Below are positions 1 to 4,765 of a stretch of 6,939 bases of DNA, piece by piece. The notes under the pieces are model-generated. The model saw only the letters and a list, made by a program, of their open reading frames with translations, had not been told where the DNA came from and did not search any database. The number at the start of each line of letters is the position of its first letter. Position 1 is the stretch's first letter. A program made the position numbers and the translations under genes. The DNA lies in assembly GCA_934644855.1 (NCBI GenBank), contig CAKUDJ010000040.1:1-6939 (forward strand). Reading direction: 5' to 3'. Source of the stretch: an uncultured Elusimicrobiales bacterium. GTDB lineage: Bacteria > Elusimicrobiota > Elusimicrobia > Elusimicrobiales > Elusimicrobiaceae.

Positions 1-377
1 GGCCGGTAATTAAGGCTTATTATGATGCTATGGAAGTTTGCCGTTTGGGCAAAGGAGAAATTTGTATCACGGATGAACTGGATATAAAATTGCCGGATTC
101 TGCTCCTTGTAAGTTTTCTTTTTTTCAAGCAGATAGTTGTGGTTTTCAAGGCGGAAGTGTGAAAGGAAATACGCCCGCGGGTACAGGTTTGGTTGTATAT
201 TGGGGCCGTCCACCTAGCGGTTTTGGATTAGGAATGGGTCCCGGCGGCAGACGGTTTTGTATTTCCAAGGATGCGGATGGTTCTGATTGCAAGGCAATAG
301 GTCTAACGAAAAAAACTTCCAACGGAAATAGCGGAAGCGGCAGTTTCGGCAGTTGGGGCGCAGAATATACGGAGTAA
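1..377 (+). CDS. Type IV pilin-like (pseudopilin-type) protein, C-terminal part, 5' end outside window
   Basis: The frame is open from base 3, upstream of the first ATG at 30, so this is the C-terminal 124 residues of a longer protein; the ATG at 30 is probably an internal Met. Its opening, VIKAYYDAMEVCRLGKGEIC, lines up with the segment SIKAINDAIYTYYAKHLEC of the complete pilin-like gene at 3146: IKA, then DA, then a Cys and a downstream L-x-I. Both proteins also end with a Cys pair about ten residues apart (CISKDADGSDC here), resembling the disulfide-closed D-region of pilins. The hydrophobic N-terminal helix and prepilin peptidase site should lie just upstream of the window. The tail is rich in Gly and Ser. 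The expected role is an exported, membrane-anchored subunit of a type IV pilus or type II secretion pseudopilus. The family call is an inference because the diagnostic N-terminus is missing. The gene ends at TAA 375-377, followed by a terminator. Confidence 0.7.
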   Translation, partial: PVIKAYYDAMEVCRLGKGEICITDELDIKLPDSAPCKFSFFQADSCGFQGGSVKGNTPAGTGLVVYWGRPPSGFGLGMGPGGRRFCISKDADGSDCKAIGLTKKTSNGNSGSGSFGSWGAEYTE

Positions 378-397
378 TTTTTAACGCAGTAATGAAG

Positions 398-430
398 AGT
401 GCCCTAGGCTATAAAACCTAGGGCGCTTTT
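398..430 (+). terminator. Rho-independent terminator after the pilin-like gene
   Basis: An 8-bp perfect stem, GCCCTAGG (401-408) with CCTAGGGC (417-424), encloses an 8-base loop. It extends to 11 bp through A-T, G-C and T-G pairs (398-400 with 425-427), and a short T run follows (427-430). It sits 20 bases after the TAA of the pilin-like gene and just before the stop of the convergent nitroreductase gene. It may therefore serve both, but on the minus strand the bases after the stem are only moderately T-rich. Confidence 0.75.
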
Positions 431-432
431 AC

Positions 433-978
433 TTACTCTTTAAATTCGTTATAACTTACTTTTTTATCAAAGGCTTCGCGGGGGCGCGCGTCCGGCGTTT
501 CGGCGGGGTAGCCCATAGCAATTAAATGTTCAATTTTTTTGCCTTTGGGCAGGCGGAAAAATTTTTCCGCTTTGTCGGAATTTAACCAACCAATCCAACA
601 GGTGCCTAAACCCAAATCCCACGCGCGCAACACCAGTTGTTCGCCGGAAATACCCTGGTCCACCAAATAAAATTCCGTCCGGCGGAAGTAATTGCCAATC
701 CGGCTGGTAAAAGAGCCTTTGTCGGACACGGCGGCAATCAGCACGGGGGCTTTTTCGGCCCATTTGCTCATGGCGTACACGCCGCTGAAAGCCTCTTGGC
801 AGAAGGCCGCTTTTACTTGCGGGTCGTCAATTACAATGTAATGCCACGGTTGGGAATTACAGGCAGACGGCGCCAGGCGGGCCGCTTCCAAACAGGCGTT
901 GATTTTTTCCCGCTCTACGGGTTTATCCTGATATTTACGCACGCTGCGGCGCGTTAAAATAGCTTGTTCCAGTTCCAT
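433..978 (-). CDS. Nitroreductase-family FMN-dependent oxidoreductase
   Basis: A complete 181-aa protein with the features of short nitroreductase-family flavoproteins, which are cytoplasmic FMN dimers using NAD(P)H to reduce nitro, quinone or related substrates. The FMN-contacting N-terminus TRRSVRKY is at residues 9-16. SACNSQPWHYIV follows at 38-49, where the family has S-x-x-N-x-Q-P-W. GLGTCWIGW (123-131) is the usual G-x-G-T-C-W-I-G motif near the C-terminal third. Length fits the short subfamily. The start at 978 has a good ribosome site (AGGAG, complement around 987-992, about 9 bases of spacing). It is transcribed divergently from dapF over a 67-bp gap and converges with the upstream pilin-like gene. 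The true substrate cannot be read from sequence; members of this family include quinone, nitro-aromatic and dehalogenating enzymes. Family assignment is firm, specificity is not. Confidence 0.93.
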   Translation of the reverse strand: MELEQAILTRRSVRKYQDKPVEREKINACLEAARLAPSACNSQPWHYIVIDDPQVKAAFCQEAFSGVYAMSKWAEKAPVLIAAVSDKGSFTSRIGNYFRRTEFYLVDQGISGEQLVLRAWDLGLGTCWIGWLNSDKAEKFFRLPKGKKIEHLIAMGYPAETPDARPREAFDKKVSYNEFKE

Positions 979-1006
979 AAAAATTATCTCCTAAAAATAT
1001 CTTATC

Positions 1007-1014
1007 ATTTTATA
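1007..1014 (-). promoter_or_regulatory. Possible -10 element for the nitroreductase gene
   Basis: Read on the minus strand the sequence is TATAAAAT, about 30 bases before the nitroreductase ATG. It shares bases 1013-1014 with the TACAAT proposed as the dapF -10. I found no good -35 hexamer at normal spacing, so this is a weak call. Confidence 0.35.
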
Positions 1015-1018
1015 CAAT
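1013..1018 (+). promoter_or_regulatory. Possible -10 element for dapF-dapL
   Basis: TACAAT lies 27 bases before the dapF ATG, within the context CATTTTATACAATAA. Nearly the same string, CATTTGATACAATAA, precedes the pilin-like gene at 3146. The ribosome site (AAGGGGG, 1025-1031) would fall almost at the transcript 5' end. There is no recognisable -35 hexamer. Confidence 0.45.
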
Positions 1019-1045
1019 AACAAGAAGGGGGATAAATTACAATTT

Positions 1046-1879
1046 ATGCAATTTACTAAATATAACGGTTTAGGGAACGATTTTGTTTTTGTAAACACGT
1101 TTAATCAGCCTTTGCAAAACCCGTCCCGCGCGGCTAAAATTTTGTGTGACCGCCGCCGCGGCATTGGGGCAGACGGGCTGATATTAATCGGGCCGTCTGC
1201 CGTCAATGATGTGCGTATGCGCATTATAAATGCAGACGGCAGCGAAGCGCAAATGTGCGGCAACGCCTCGCGCTGTGTGCCGTTTTTTGTGCGGGAACAG
1301 GGTATTCTTTCCAAAAGCGAACTGACCCTGGAAACTTTAGCCGGGCCGATTCATACCAAAATTATGGACGAAGCCCACCGCTTGGTGACGGTGGATATGG
1401 GCGTGCCGCGTTTGTTGCGGGGGCAAATACCCATGGCGGGGGACCCGGCTGATTTTGCCATAGATATTCCTTTGCAAATGCCGGGGGACGTGGTGTACGG
1501 CACGGCGGTATCCATGGGCAACCCGCATTTTGTGATGTTCGGGCCGGATGCGGAACACGTGCCGGTGGAAGTTTACGGCCCGCAGGTGGAAAGCCACCCG
1601 CTCTTCCCGCAAAAAACCAATGTGGAATTTGTGACCGTACTGGACGCAAACACCTTGCGTATGCGCGTGTGGGAGCGCGGCGCGGGCATTACGCAGGCGT
1701 GCGGAACAGGCGCTTGCGCCAGCGTGGTGGCGGCGGTCATCAACGGTAAAACCAACCGCCAGGTGACGGTGCTGCTGGACGGCGGCGCCTTGCAAATTAA
1801 CTGGCCGGAACAAAAACATATATTTATGACCGGCCCCGCCGAAAAAACTTTTACAGGTACTTGGGAGAAACCATTGTGA
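1046..1879 (+). CDS. dapF: Diaminopimelate epimerase (EC 5.1.1.7)
   Basis: A complete 277-aa protein of normal family length. It interconverts LL- and meso-diaminopimelate in the cytoplasm, supplying lysine and the peptidoglycan cross-linking residue. It is a cofactor-free two-cysteine racemase. The first catalytic cysteine is C71 in [16 protein letters not shown] (residues 62-77), and the second is C219 in [17 protein letters not shown] (210-226). The conserved His (H161 in GNPHF) and Glu (E210) that line the active site are present, as is the N-terminal [10 protein letters not shown] motif (5-14). Two motif positions differ from the commonest form: CGNAS instead of CGNG-x, and GAGIT instead of GAGET. 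Similar changes occur in some other DapF lineages, so activity is expected. A G-rich ribosome site (AAGGGGG, 1025-1031) lies 14 bases from the ATG, which is rather far. The last four bases overlap the dapL start, indicating an operon. Confidence 0.96.
   Translation: MQFTKYNGLGNDFVFVNTFNQPLQNPSRAAKILCDRRRGIGADGLILIGPSAVNDVRMRIINADGSEAQMCGNASRCVPFFVREQGILSKSELTLETLAGPIHTKIMDEAHRLVTVDMGVPRLLRGQIPMAGDPADFAIDIPLQMPGDVVYGTAVSMGNPHFVMFGPDAEHVPVEVYGPQVESHPLFPQKTNVEFVTVLDANTLRMRVWERGAGITQACGTGACASVVAAVINGKTNRQVTVLLDGGALQINWPEQKHIFMTGPAEKTFTGTWEKPL
1863..1879 (+). promoter_or_regulatory. Ribosome binding site and GTGA start/stop overlap that sets the dapL start
   Basis: GGGAG (1863-1867) lies 8 bases before GTG 1876. 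That GTG shares GTGA (1876-1879) with the TGA stop of dapF. This favours GTG 1876 over the in-frame TTG at 1861, which would place the ribosome site inside the coding region. Overlaps of this kind usually couple translation of the two genes. Confidence 0.85.
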
Positions 1880-3105
1880 CTTTACTAAACCAACATTACT
1901 TAAAATTACCCGGCAGTTATTTATTTTCCGAAATTGCCAAAAAGGTGGCCGCTTTTAAGGCCGCCCACCCGGATAAAACCGTTATCAGCCTGGGGATTGG
2001 GGACGTTTCCGCCCCGCTCGCCCCGGCGGTGGTGGAGGCGTTGCAAAAAGCCTCGTCGGAAATGGGTTCCGCGGACACGTTCCGCGGCTACGGGCCGGAG
2101 CAAGGCTATGCTTTCTTGCGCGAAGCCATTTTGCAAAACGATTATACCGCGCGCGGCATTAACCTGTCAGCCGACGAAATTTTTGTAAGTGACGGCGCCA
2201 AAAGTGATGTGGCCAACTTTCAGGAATTATTTTCGTCCTCGTGCGTGGTGGCGGTGCAAAACCCGGTTTATCCTGTTTATGTGGATACCAACGTAATGGC
2301 GGGGCGCACGGGCGCTTTTGCAAACGGCGCGTTTGCGGGTTTGGTGTATTTGCCTTGCACGCAACAAAACGCTTTCACGCCGGATTTACCCCACACGCGG
2401 GCGGATTTGGTGTATTTGTGTTCCCCCAACAACCCCACGGGGGCGGCGCTGACGCGCGAACAACTCACCCGGTGGGTCAACTGGGCCAAAGCCAACCGCG
2501 CCGTTATTTTGTTTGACAGCGCATACGAGGCGTTTATTTCCCAGCCGGATGTGCCGCACTCTATTTATGAGATTCCCGGCGCGCAGGAAGTGGCGGTGGA
2601 GTTCCGCTCGTTTTCAAAAACGGCCGGCTTTACCGGCACGCGCTGTGCGTATACCGTGGTGCCCAAAGCCCTGCAAGTGCAGGACGAAGCGGGCGCCAAT
2701 CACAGCTTAAACGCCTTGTGGCTGCGCCGCCAAACCACCAAATTTAACGGGGTGCCCTACATTGTGCAGCGCGCGGCAGAGGCCGTTTATTCTCCCGCCG
2801 GAAAAGCGCAAACGCGCCGGGCGGTGCAAACGTATATGCAAAATGCACAAGTGATTTTATCTGCCTTGCAAAATGCCGGAATAACGGCTTACGGCGGCGT
2901 AAATGCGCCGTATATTTGGCTTAAAACGCCGGGCGGGCTTGATTCCTGGGCGTTTTTTGATAAACTGTTAGCAGAGGCCTGCGTGGTGGGCACGCCGGGG
3001 GTGGGTTTCGGCGCGTGCGGGGAAGGGTTTTTCCGCTTAACGGCGTTCAACACCCCGCAACTGACTCAACAGGCGGCCGGGCGCATAGCGGCCCTGAAGT
3101 TTTAA
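1876..3105 (+). CDS. dapL: LL-diaminopimelate aminotransferase (EC 2.6.1.83)
   Basis: A 409-aa fold-type I PLP aminotransferase. It converts tetrahydrodipicolinate plus glutamate directly to LL-diaminopimelate, bypassing the succinylase and acetylase steps; DapF, encoded just upstream, handles the next step. From GTG 1876 the protein begins [20 protein letters not shown], which matches the family's usual N-x-H/[11 protein letters not shown] opening, so this start is preferred to TTG 1861. SPNNPTG is at residues 183-189. FDSAYEAF (213-220) carries the cofactor-contacting Asp214 and Tyr217. [12 protein letters not shown] holds the Schiff-base lysine K248. A C-terminal FRLTAF supplies the carboxylate-binding Arg typical of these enzymes. 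Length is standard for the family. The four-base overlap with dapF and the lack of a terminator show a dapF-dapL operon; readthrough into the pilin-like gene is possible because only 40 bases separate them. Confidence 0.95.
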   Translation: MTLLNQHYLKLPGSYLFSEIAKKVAAFKAAHPDKTVISLGIGDVSAPLAPAVVEALQKASSEMGSADTFRGYGPEQGYAFLREAILQNDYTARGINLSADEIFVSDGAKSDVANFQELFSSSCVVAVQNPVYPVYVDTNVMAGRTGAFANGAFAGLVYLPCTQQNAFTPDLPHTRADLVYLCSPNNPTGAALTREQLTRWVNWAKANRAVILFDSAYEAFISQPDVPHSIYEIPGAQEVAVEFRSFSKTAGFTGTRCAYTVVPKALQVQDEAGANHSLNALWLRRQTTKFNGVPYIVQRAAEAVYSPAGKAQTRRAVQTYMQNAQVILSALQNAGITAYGGVNAPYIWLKTPGGLDSWAFFDKLLAEACVVGTPGVGFGACGEGFFRLTAFNTPQLTQQAAGRIAALKF

Positions 3106-3113
3106 CGCACATT

Positions 3114-3122
3114 TGATACAAT
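3114..3122 (+). promoter_or_regulatory. Extended -10 promoter for the pilin-like gene
   Basis: TGATACAAT matches an extended -10 (TG-N-TATAAT type), 23 bases before the pilin-like ATG. The best -35 candidate around 3094 (CTGAAG) is poor, as expected when an extended -10 does the work. The leader would be only about 17 bases, with AGGAG at 3135-3139. Confidence 0.5.
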
Positions 3123-3145
3123 AAAAAGGACAAAAGGAGATTACA

Positions 3146-3634
3146 ATGAAACGGTCCAACCAAGGGTTTACCTTAATAGAACTTTTAACCGTAGTGCTGA
3201 TTATAGGCATTTTAACCTCTTTGGCGCTACCCACCTATACCCGCAGTATAGAGCGTTCCCGCGCGGTGGAAGCAATGAGCTCCATTAAAGCCATTAATGA
3301 TGCCATTTATACTTATTACGCCAAACACCTGGAATGCCCCACCAAGTTTAACCAACTGATAGTGGAAGTGCCCGGCGGCGACGACACGGGTGTAGCCACG
3401 GGCAAAAATTTCTCGTTCAAACTGGGGGGGGACGGCACTTCCCGCATTTTCGGTACCACTTGTTCCAGCGCGGTGGCCGTACGCCAAGCCGGGGATTACG
3501 AATACCGCATTTGGAACCCGTATGTATCCGACTCCGGGGGCAAACGCTCCTTGGCCTGTAAGGGGGAAAATACCAAAAGTACCGGGGTGTGTGATTCGTT
3601 GGATTTACTAACCGGCACGCCGCCTATTCAGTAA
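3146..3634 (+). CDS. Type IV pilin-like / pseudopilin protein with class III leader
   Basis: A complete 162-aa prepilin-like protein. The leader MKRSNQG ends in Gly7, and the prepilin peptidase should cut before Phe8 in G|FTLIELL. Glu12, the conserved Glu5 of mature pilins, is present. The hydrophobic helix runs to about residue 30 (FTLIELLTVVLIIGILTSLA) and is followed by ALPTYTRSIERSRAVEAM, the usual pilin helix continuation. Four cysteines occur in the globular part; the last pair (in LACKG and GVCDS) could close a D-region loop. It should be an inner-membrane-anchored subunit of a type IV pilus or type II secretion pseudopilus; which one cannot be told. AGGAG (3135-3139) lies 6 bases from the ATG. 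A run of eight G (3424-3431, Leu93-Gly94-Gly95-Asp96) sits mid-gene and could slip. It stands alone behind dapL, not in a pilus assembly cluster, and is related to the partial gene at the window's left end. Confidence 0.92.
   Translation: MKRSNQGFTLIELLTVVLIIGILTSLALPTYTRSIERSRAVEAMSSIKAINDAIYTYYAKHLECPTKFNQLIVEVPGGDDTGVATGKNFSFKLGGDGTSRIFGTTCSSAVAVRQAGDYEYRIWNPYVSDSGGKRSLACKGENTKSTGVCDSLDLLTGTPPIQ
3424..3431 (+). repeat. Homopolymeric G8 tract inside the pilin-like gene
   Basis: Eight consecutive G encode the end of Leu93, Gly94, Gly95 and the first base of Asp96. Gaining or losing one G would replace roughly the last 67 residues, including the C-terminal Cys pair. It is the longest G or C run I see in the window. 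Confidence 0.95.
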
Positions 3635-3650
3635 TTTTATCCAAAGCAAC

Positions 3651-3684
3651 AAAATCCGGGTGTATAAACGCACCCGGATTTTTT
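3651..3684 (+). terminator. Rho-independent terminator after the pilin-like gene
   Basis: An 11-bp perfect stem, AAATCCGGGTG (3652-3662) with CACCCGGATTT (3671-3681), has an 8-base loop and runs into TTTTTT (3679-3684). It starts 17 bases after the TAA. The A run on the left side would allow some termination in the opposite direction too. Confidence 0.92.
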
Positions 3685-3714
3685 GCGCCCCGGTAAAACC
3701 TCTTAAAAAAACAG

Positions 3715-3741
3715 TTGCAAAATATAGACAGATAATATACT
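3715..3741 (+). promoter_or_regulatory. Possible promoter for the small gene at 3803
   Basis: TTGCAA (3715-3720) and TATACT (3736-3741) are separated by 15 bases, which is short. The same TATACTAT string occurs as the -10 of the minus-strand gene starting at 5959. The region is very AT-rich, and another -10-like hexamer (TATAAA, 3760-3765) is present, so the exact start of transcription is uncertain. Confidence 0.4.
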
Positions 3742-3767
3742 ATTTTTACATTATATGACTATAAATA

Positions 3768-3783
3768 ATTAAATATATTTAAT
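3768..3783. promoter_or_regulatory. 16-bp perfect AT palindrome upstream of the small gene
   Basis: ATTAAATATATTTAAT is a perfect inverted repeat without spacer, centred between 3775 and 3776. It lies between the proposed -10 and the ribosome site of the small gene. It could be an operator for a dimeric regulator, or simply chance in an AT-rich leader. Confidence 0.35.
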
Positions 3784-3802
3784 GCAGAATGAGAGGCACC
3801 CC

Positions 3803-3961
3803 ATGGCAGACAAGAAAAAGGATATTTCCGCAGGAACAGAGGAAGGCAACAATGCCGCAGGCAGCATTGGGGCTTTTTTTAAGCAGTTAAATTGGGAAGT
3901 TGTTTCGTTTTTTCCAAACAGCCCGTGCGTGCGTAATAAGAAAAACCCCAAAGACAAATAA
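3803..3961 (+). CDS. Small hypothetical protein, 52 aa
   Basis: An ATG-to-TAA frame of 52 residues that I do not recognise. Support for a real gene: GAGAGG (3791-3796) lies 6 bases from the ATG, promoter-like hexamers lie upstream, a strong terminator closes the preceding gene, and no other gene occupies the region on either strand. The protein has a charged start (MADKKKD), a small-residue stretch rich in Gly, Ala and Asn (10-24), an amphipathic or hydrophobic core GAFFKQLNWEVVSFF (23-37) and a strongly basic tail (VRNKKNPKDK, 43-52). A single Cys is at 42. There is no signal peptide and no clear transmembrane helix. The layout of a hydrophobic core, one Cys and a charged tail is loosely like some peptide precursors, but no processing or export gene is nearby, so no function is claimed. 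It converges on the 188-aa exported-protein gene. Confidence 0.6.
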   Translation: MADKKKDISAGTEEGNNAAGSIGAFFKQLNWEVVSFFPNSPCVRNKKNPKDK

Positions 3962-3994
3962 TCATTCATCCGTTTAGCCGCTTGTGCATACCGG

Positions 3995-4015
3995 CTTTGC
4001 CGCAACGCGGCAAAG
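3995..4015. other. 9-bp perfect stem-loop between convergent genes
   Basis: CTTTGCCGC (3995-4003) pairs with GCGGCAAAG (4007-4015) around the loop AAC. It lies 33 bases after the stop of the small gene and 6 bases after the stop of the convergent 188-aa gene. No T run follows on either strand, so it is not a standard intrinsic terminator. It may protect transcript 3' ends or act with other factors. Confidence 0.6.
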
Positions 4016-4021
4016 GCGCAC

Positions 4022-4588
4022 TTATTTAGCGCTTTGGCGCGCACAGGTAATGCGGCTGCCCACAAAAAAGCGTTGGTGCTTTTTATATACGCAGGAAAGC
4101 TTTTGGCTGAGGGCGGGCGTTTGCCCCGGCGCGGGGGGCATATAACATACAATGCGCGTGCAAGTGTATGTTTTGCCGCATTCCGGGAATGAAGACGACG
4201 GAAAATTGGCAATAAACCAGGTAAAATCCAAATTAAATTCCAACTGTTTTAAGAACGCCGCGCAGGTGGGCTCCGCTTGCAAACATTGCGGGTCCGCACT
4301 CACATTTTCCGGCATGAGGGATTCTTGCAACAGTTCGTAGCGTTGGGCGGGGATAGGGTCCCCTTGTACGGCGGAAACATCATAACAGCTAAAGCCGGGG
4401 GATTGCTCCTTGGTGCAGGTAAAGGGGTTATAAATATCATTTTGCGGGCAGGTGTCGTCCACTTCCAACGGATTGGTGGTTAAATATTCGGCCGGGGCGC
4501 GCAGGGTAATTATTTTGCCCGGGGCCTCGGCCGCGTAAACATTCAAACAGCTGCTAACCCATAGAAAAAGCATGAAAAGTTTTTTCAT
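4022..4588 (-). CDS. Cysteine-rich exported protein or lipoprotein, unknown function
   Basis: A 188-aa protein that I do not recognise. The N-terminus MKKLFMLFLWVSSCLNVYA is a clear export signal. Cleavage after VYA (residue 19) by signal peptidase I is plausible, but V11-S12-S13-C14 also fits a loose lipobox, which would make it a lipoprotein acylated on C14. The rest holds ten cysteines, an even number (in DTC, FTC, FSC, PQC, PTC, PEC, YTC, IVC, LSC and ITC), suggesting disulfide bonds outside the cytoplasm. There is no repeated cysteine spacing that names a family. The C-terminus is basic. The G-rich ribosome site (complement of 4597-4605) lies inside a possible leader hairpin. A good promoter, TTGCCT-N17-TATAAT, is just upstream. 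It is on the same strand as the larger Cys-rich gene starting at 5959 but is separated from it by a terminator and its own promoter, so it is independently transcribed. Confidence 0.82.
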   Translation of the reverse strand: MKKLFMLFLWVSSCLNVYAAEAPGKIITLRAPAEYLTTNPLEVDDTCPQNDIYNPFTCTKEQSPGFSCYDVSAVQGDPIPAQRYELLQESLMPENVSADPQCLQAEPTCAAFLKQLEFNLDFTWFIANFPSSSFPECGKTYTCTRIVCYMPPAPGQTPALSQKLSCVYKKHQRFFVGSRITCARQSAK

Positions 4589-4615
4589 ATAAAAAGCCCC
4601 CTTTTATAAAAGTTT

Positions 4616-4644
4616 ATTATACCAAAGCGGATTTTTCCAGGCAA
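4616..4644 (-). promoter_or_regulatory. Promoter of the 188-aa exported-protein gene
   Basis: On the minus strand TTGCCT (complement 4639-4644) and TATAAT (complement 4616-4621) are 17 bases apart. TGG precedes the -10, giving an extended -10 as well. The predicted leader is about 20 bases. This is the best sigma-70-type match in the window. Confidence 0.7.
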
Positions 4645-4730
4645 AAAACAGATTACCCGGTCAATTTCTGCCCGGGGAGAAATGGGGTTTCGGAGCCGGG
4701 CTGCGCCGCACAGAATACGCGCCGGAAGAC

Positions 4731-4760
4731 AAAAAAATCCCCGGGGGTTTGCCCCGGGGA
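4731..4760 (-). terminator. Rho-independent terminator of the 397-aa gene
   Basis: Read on the minus strand, a 9-bp stem, TCCCCGGGG with CCCCGGGGA (4752-4760 with 4738-4746), has a 5-base loop and runs into seven T (complement of 4731-4737). It begins 5 bases past the stop codon. Confidence 0.92.
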
Positions 4761-4765
4761 AAGGG

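Noticed and set aside
637..957. 106-aa plus-strand frame opposite the nitroreductase gene
   Set aside because: It is antisense to a clearly recognised nitroreductase with intact FMN motifs, and has no recognisable features of its own.
1337..1819. 160-aa open frame on the minus strand across dapF
   Set aside because: It is a shadow of dapF: rich in His, Arg and Ala as expected from the antisense of its codon use, with no family motif, and the plus-strand protein has all catalytic residues.
3851..3880. AATGC/GCATT stem followed by seven T inside the small gene, considered as an intrinsic terminator
   Set aside because: The stem is only 5 bp and lies six bases from the T run, and the run falls within Phe-Phe codons of the proposed small protein.
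3769..4212. 147-aa minus-strand frame over the small gene and the end of the 188-aa gene
   Set aside because: It overlaps the 188-aa exported-protein gene on the same strand in another frame and runs antisense to the small gene. Its composition looks random and it has no signal or motif.
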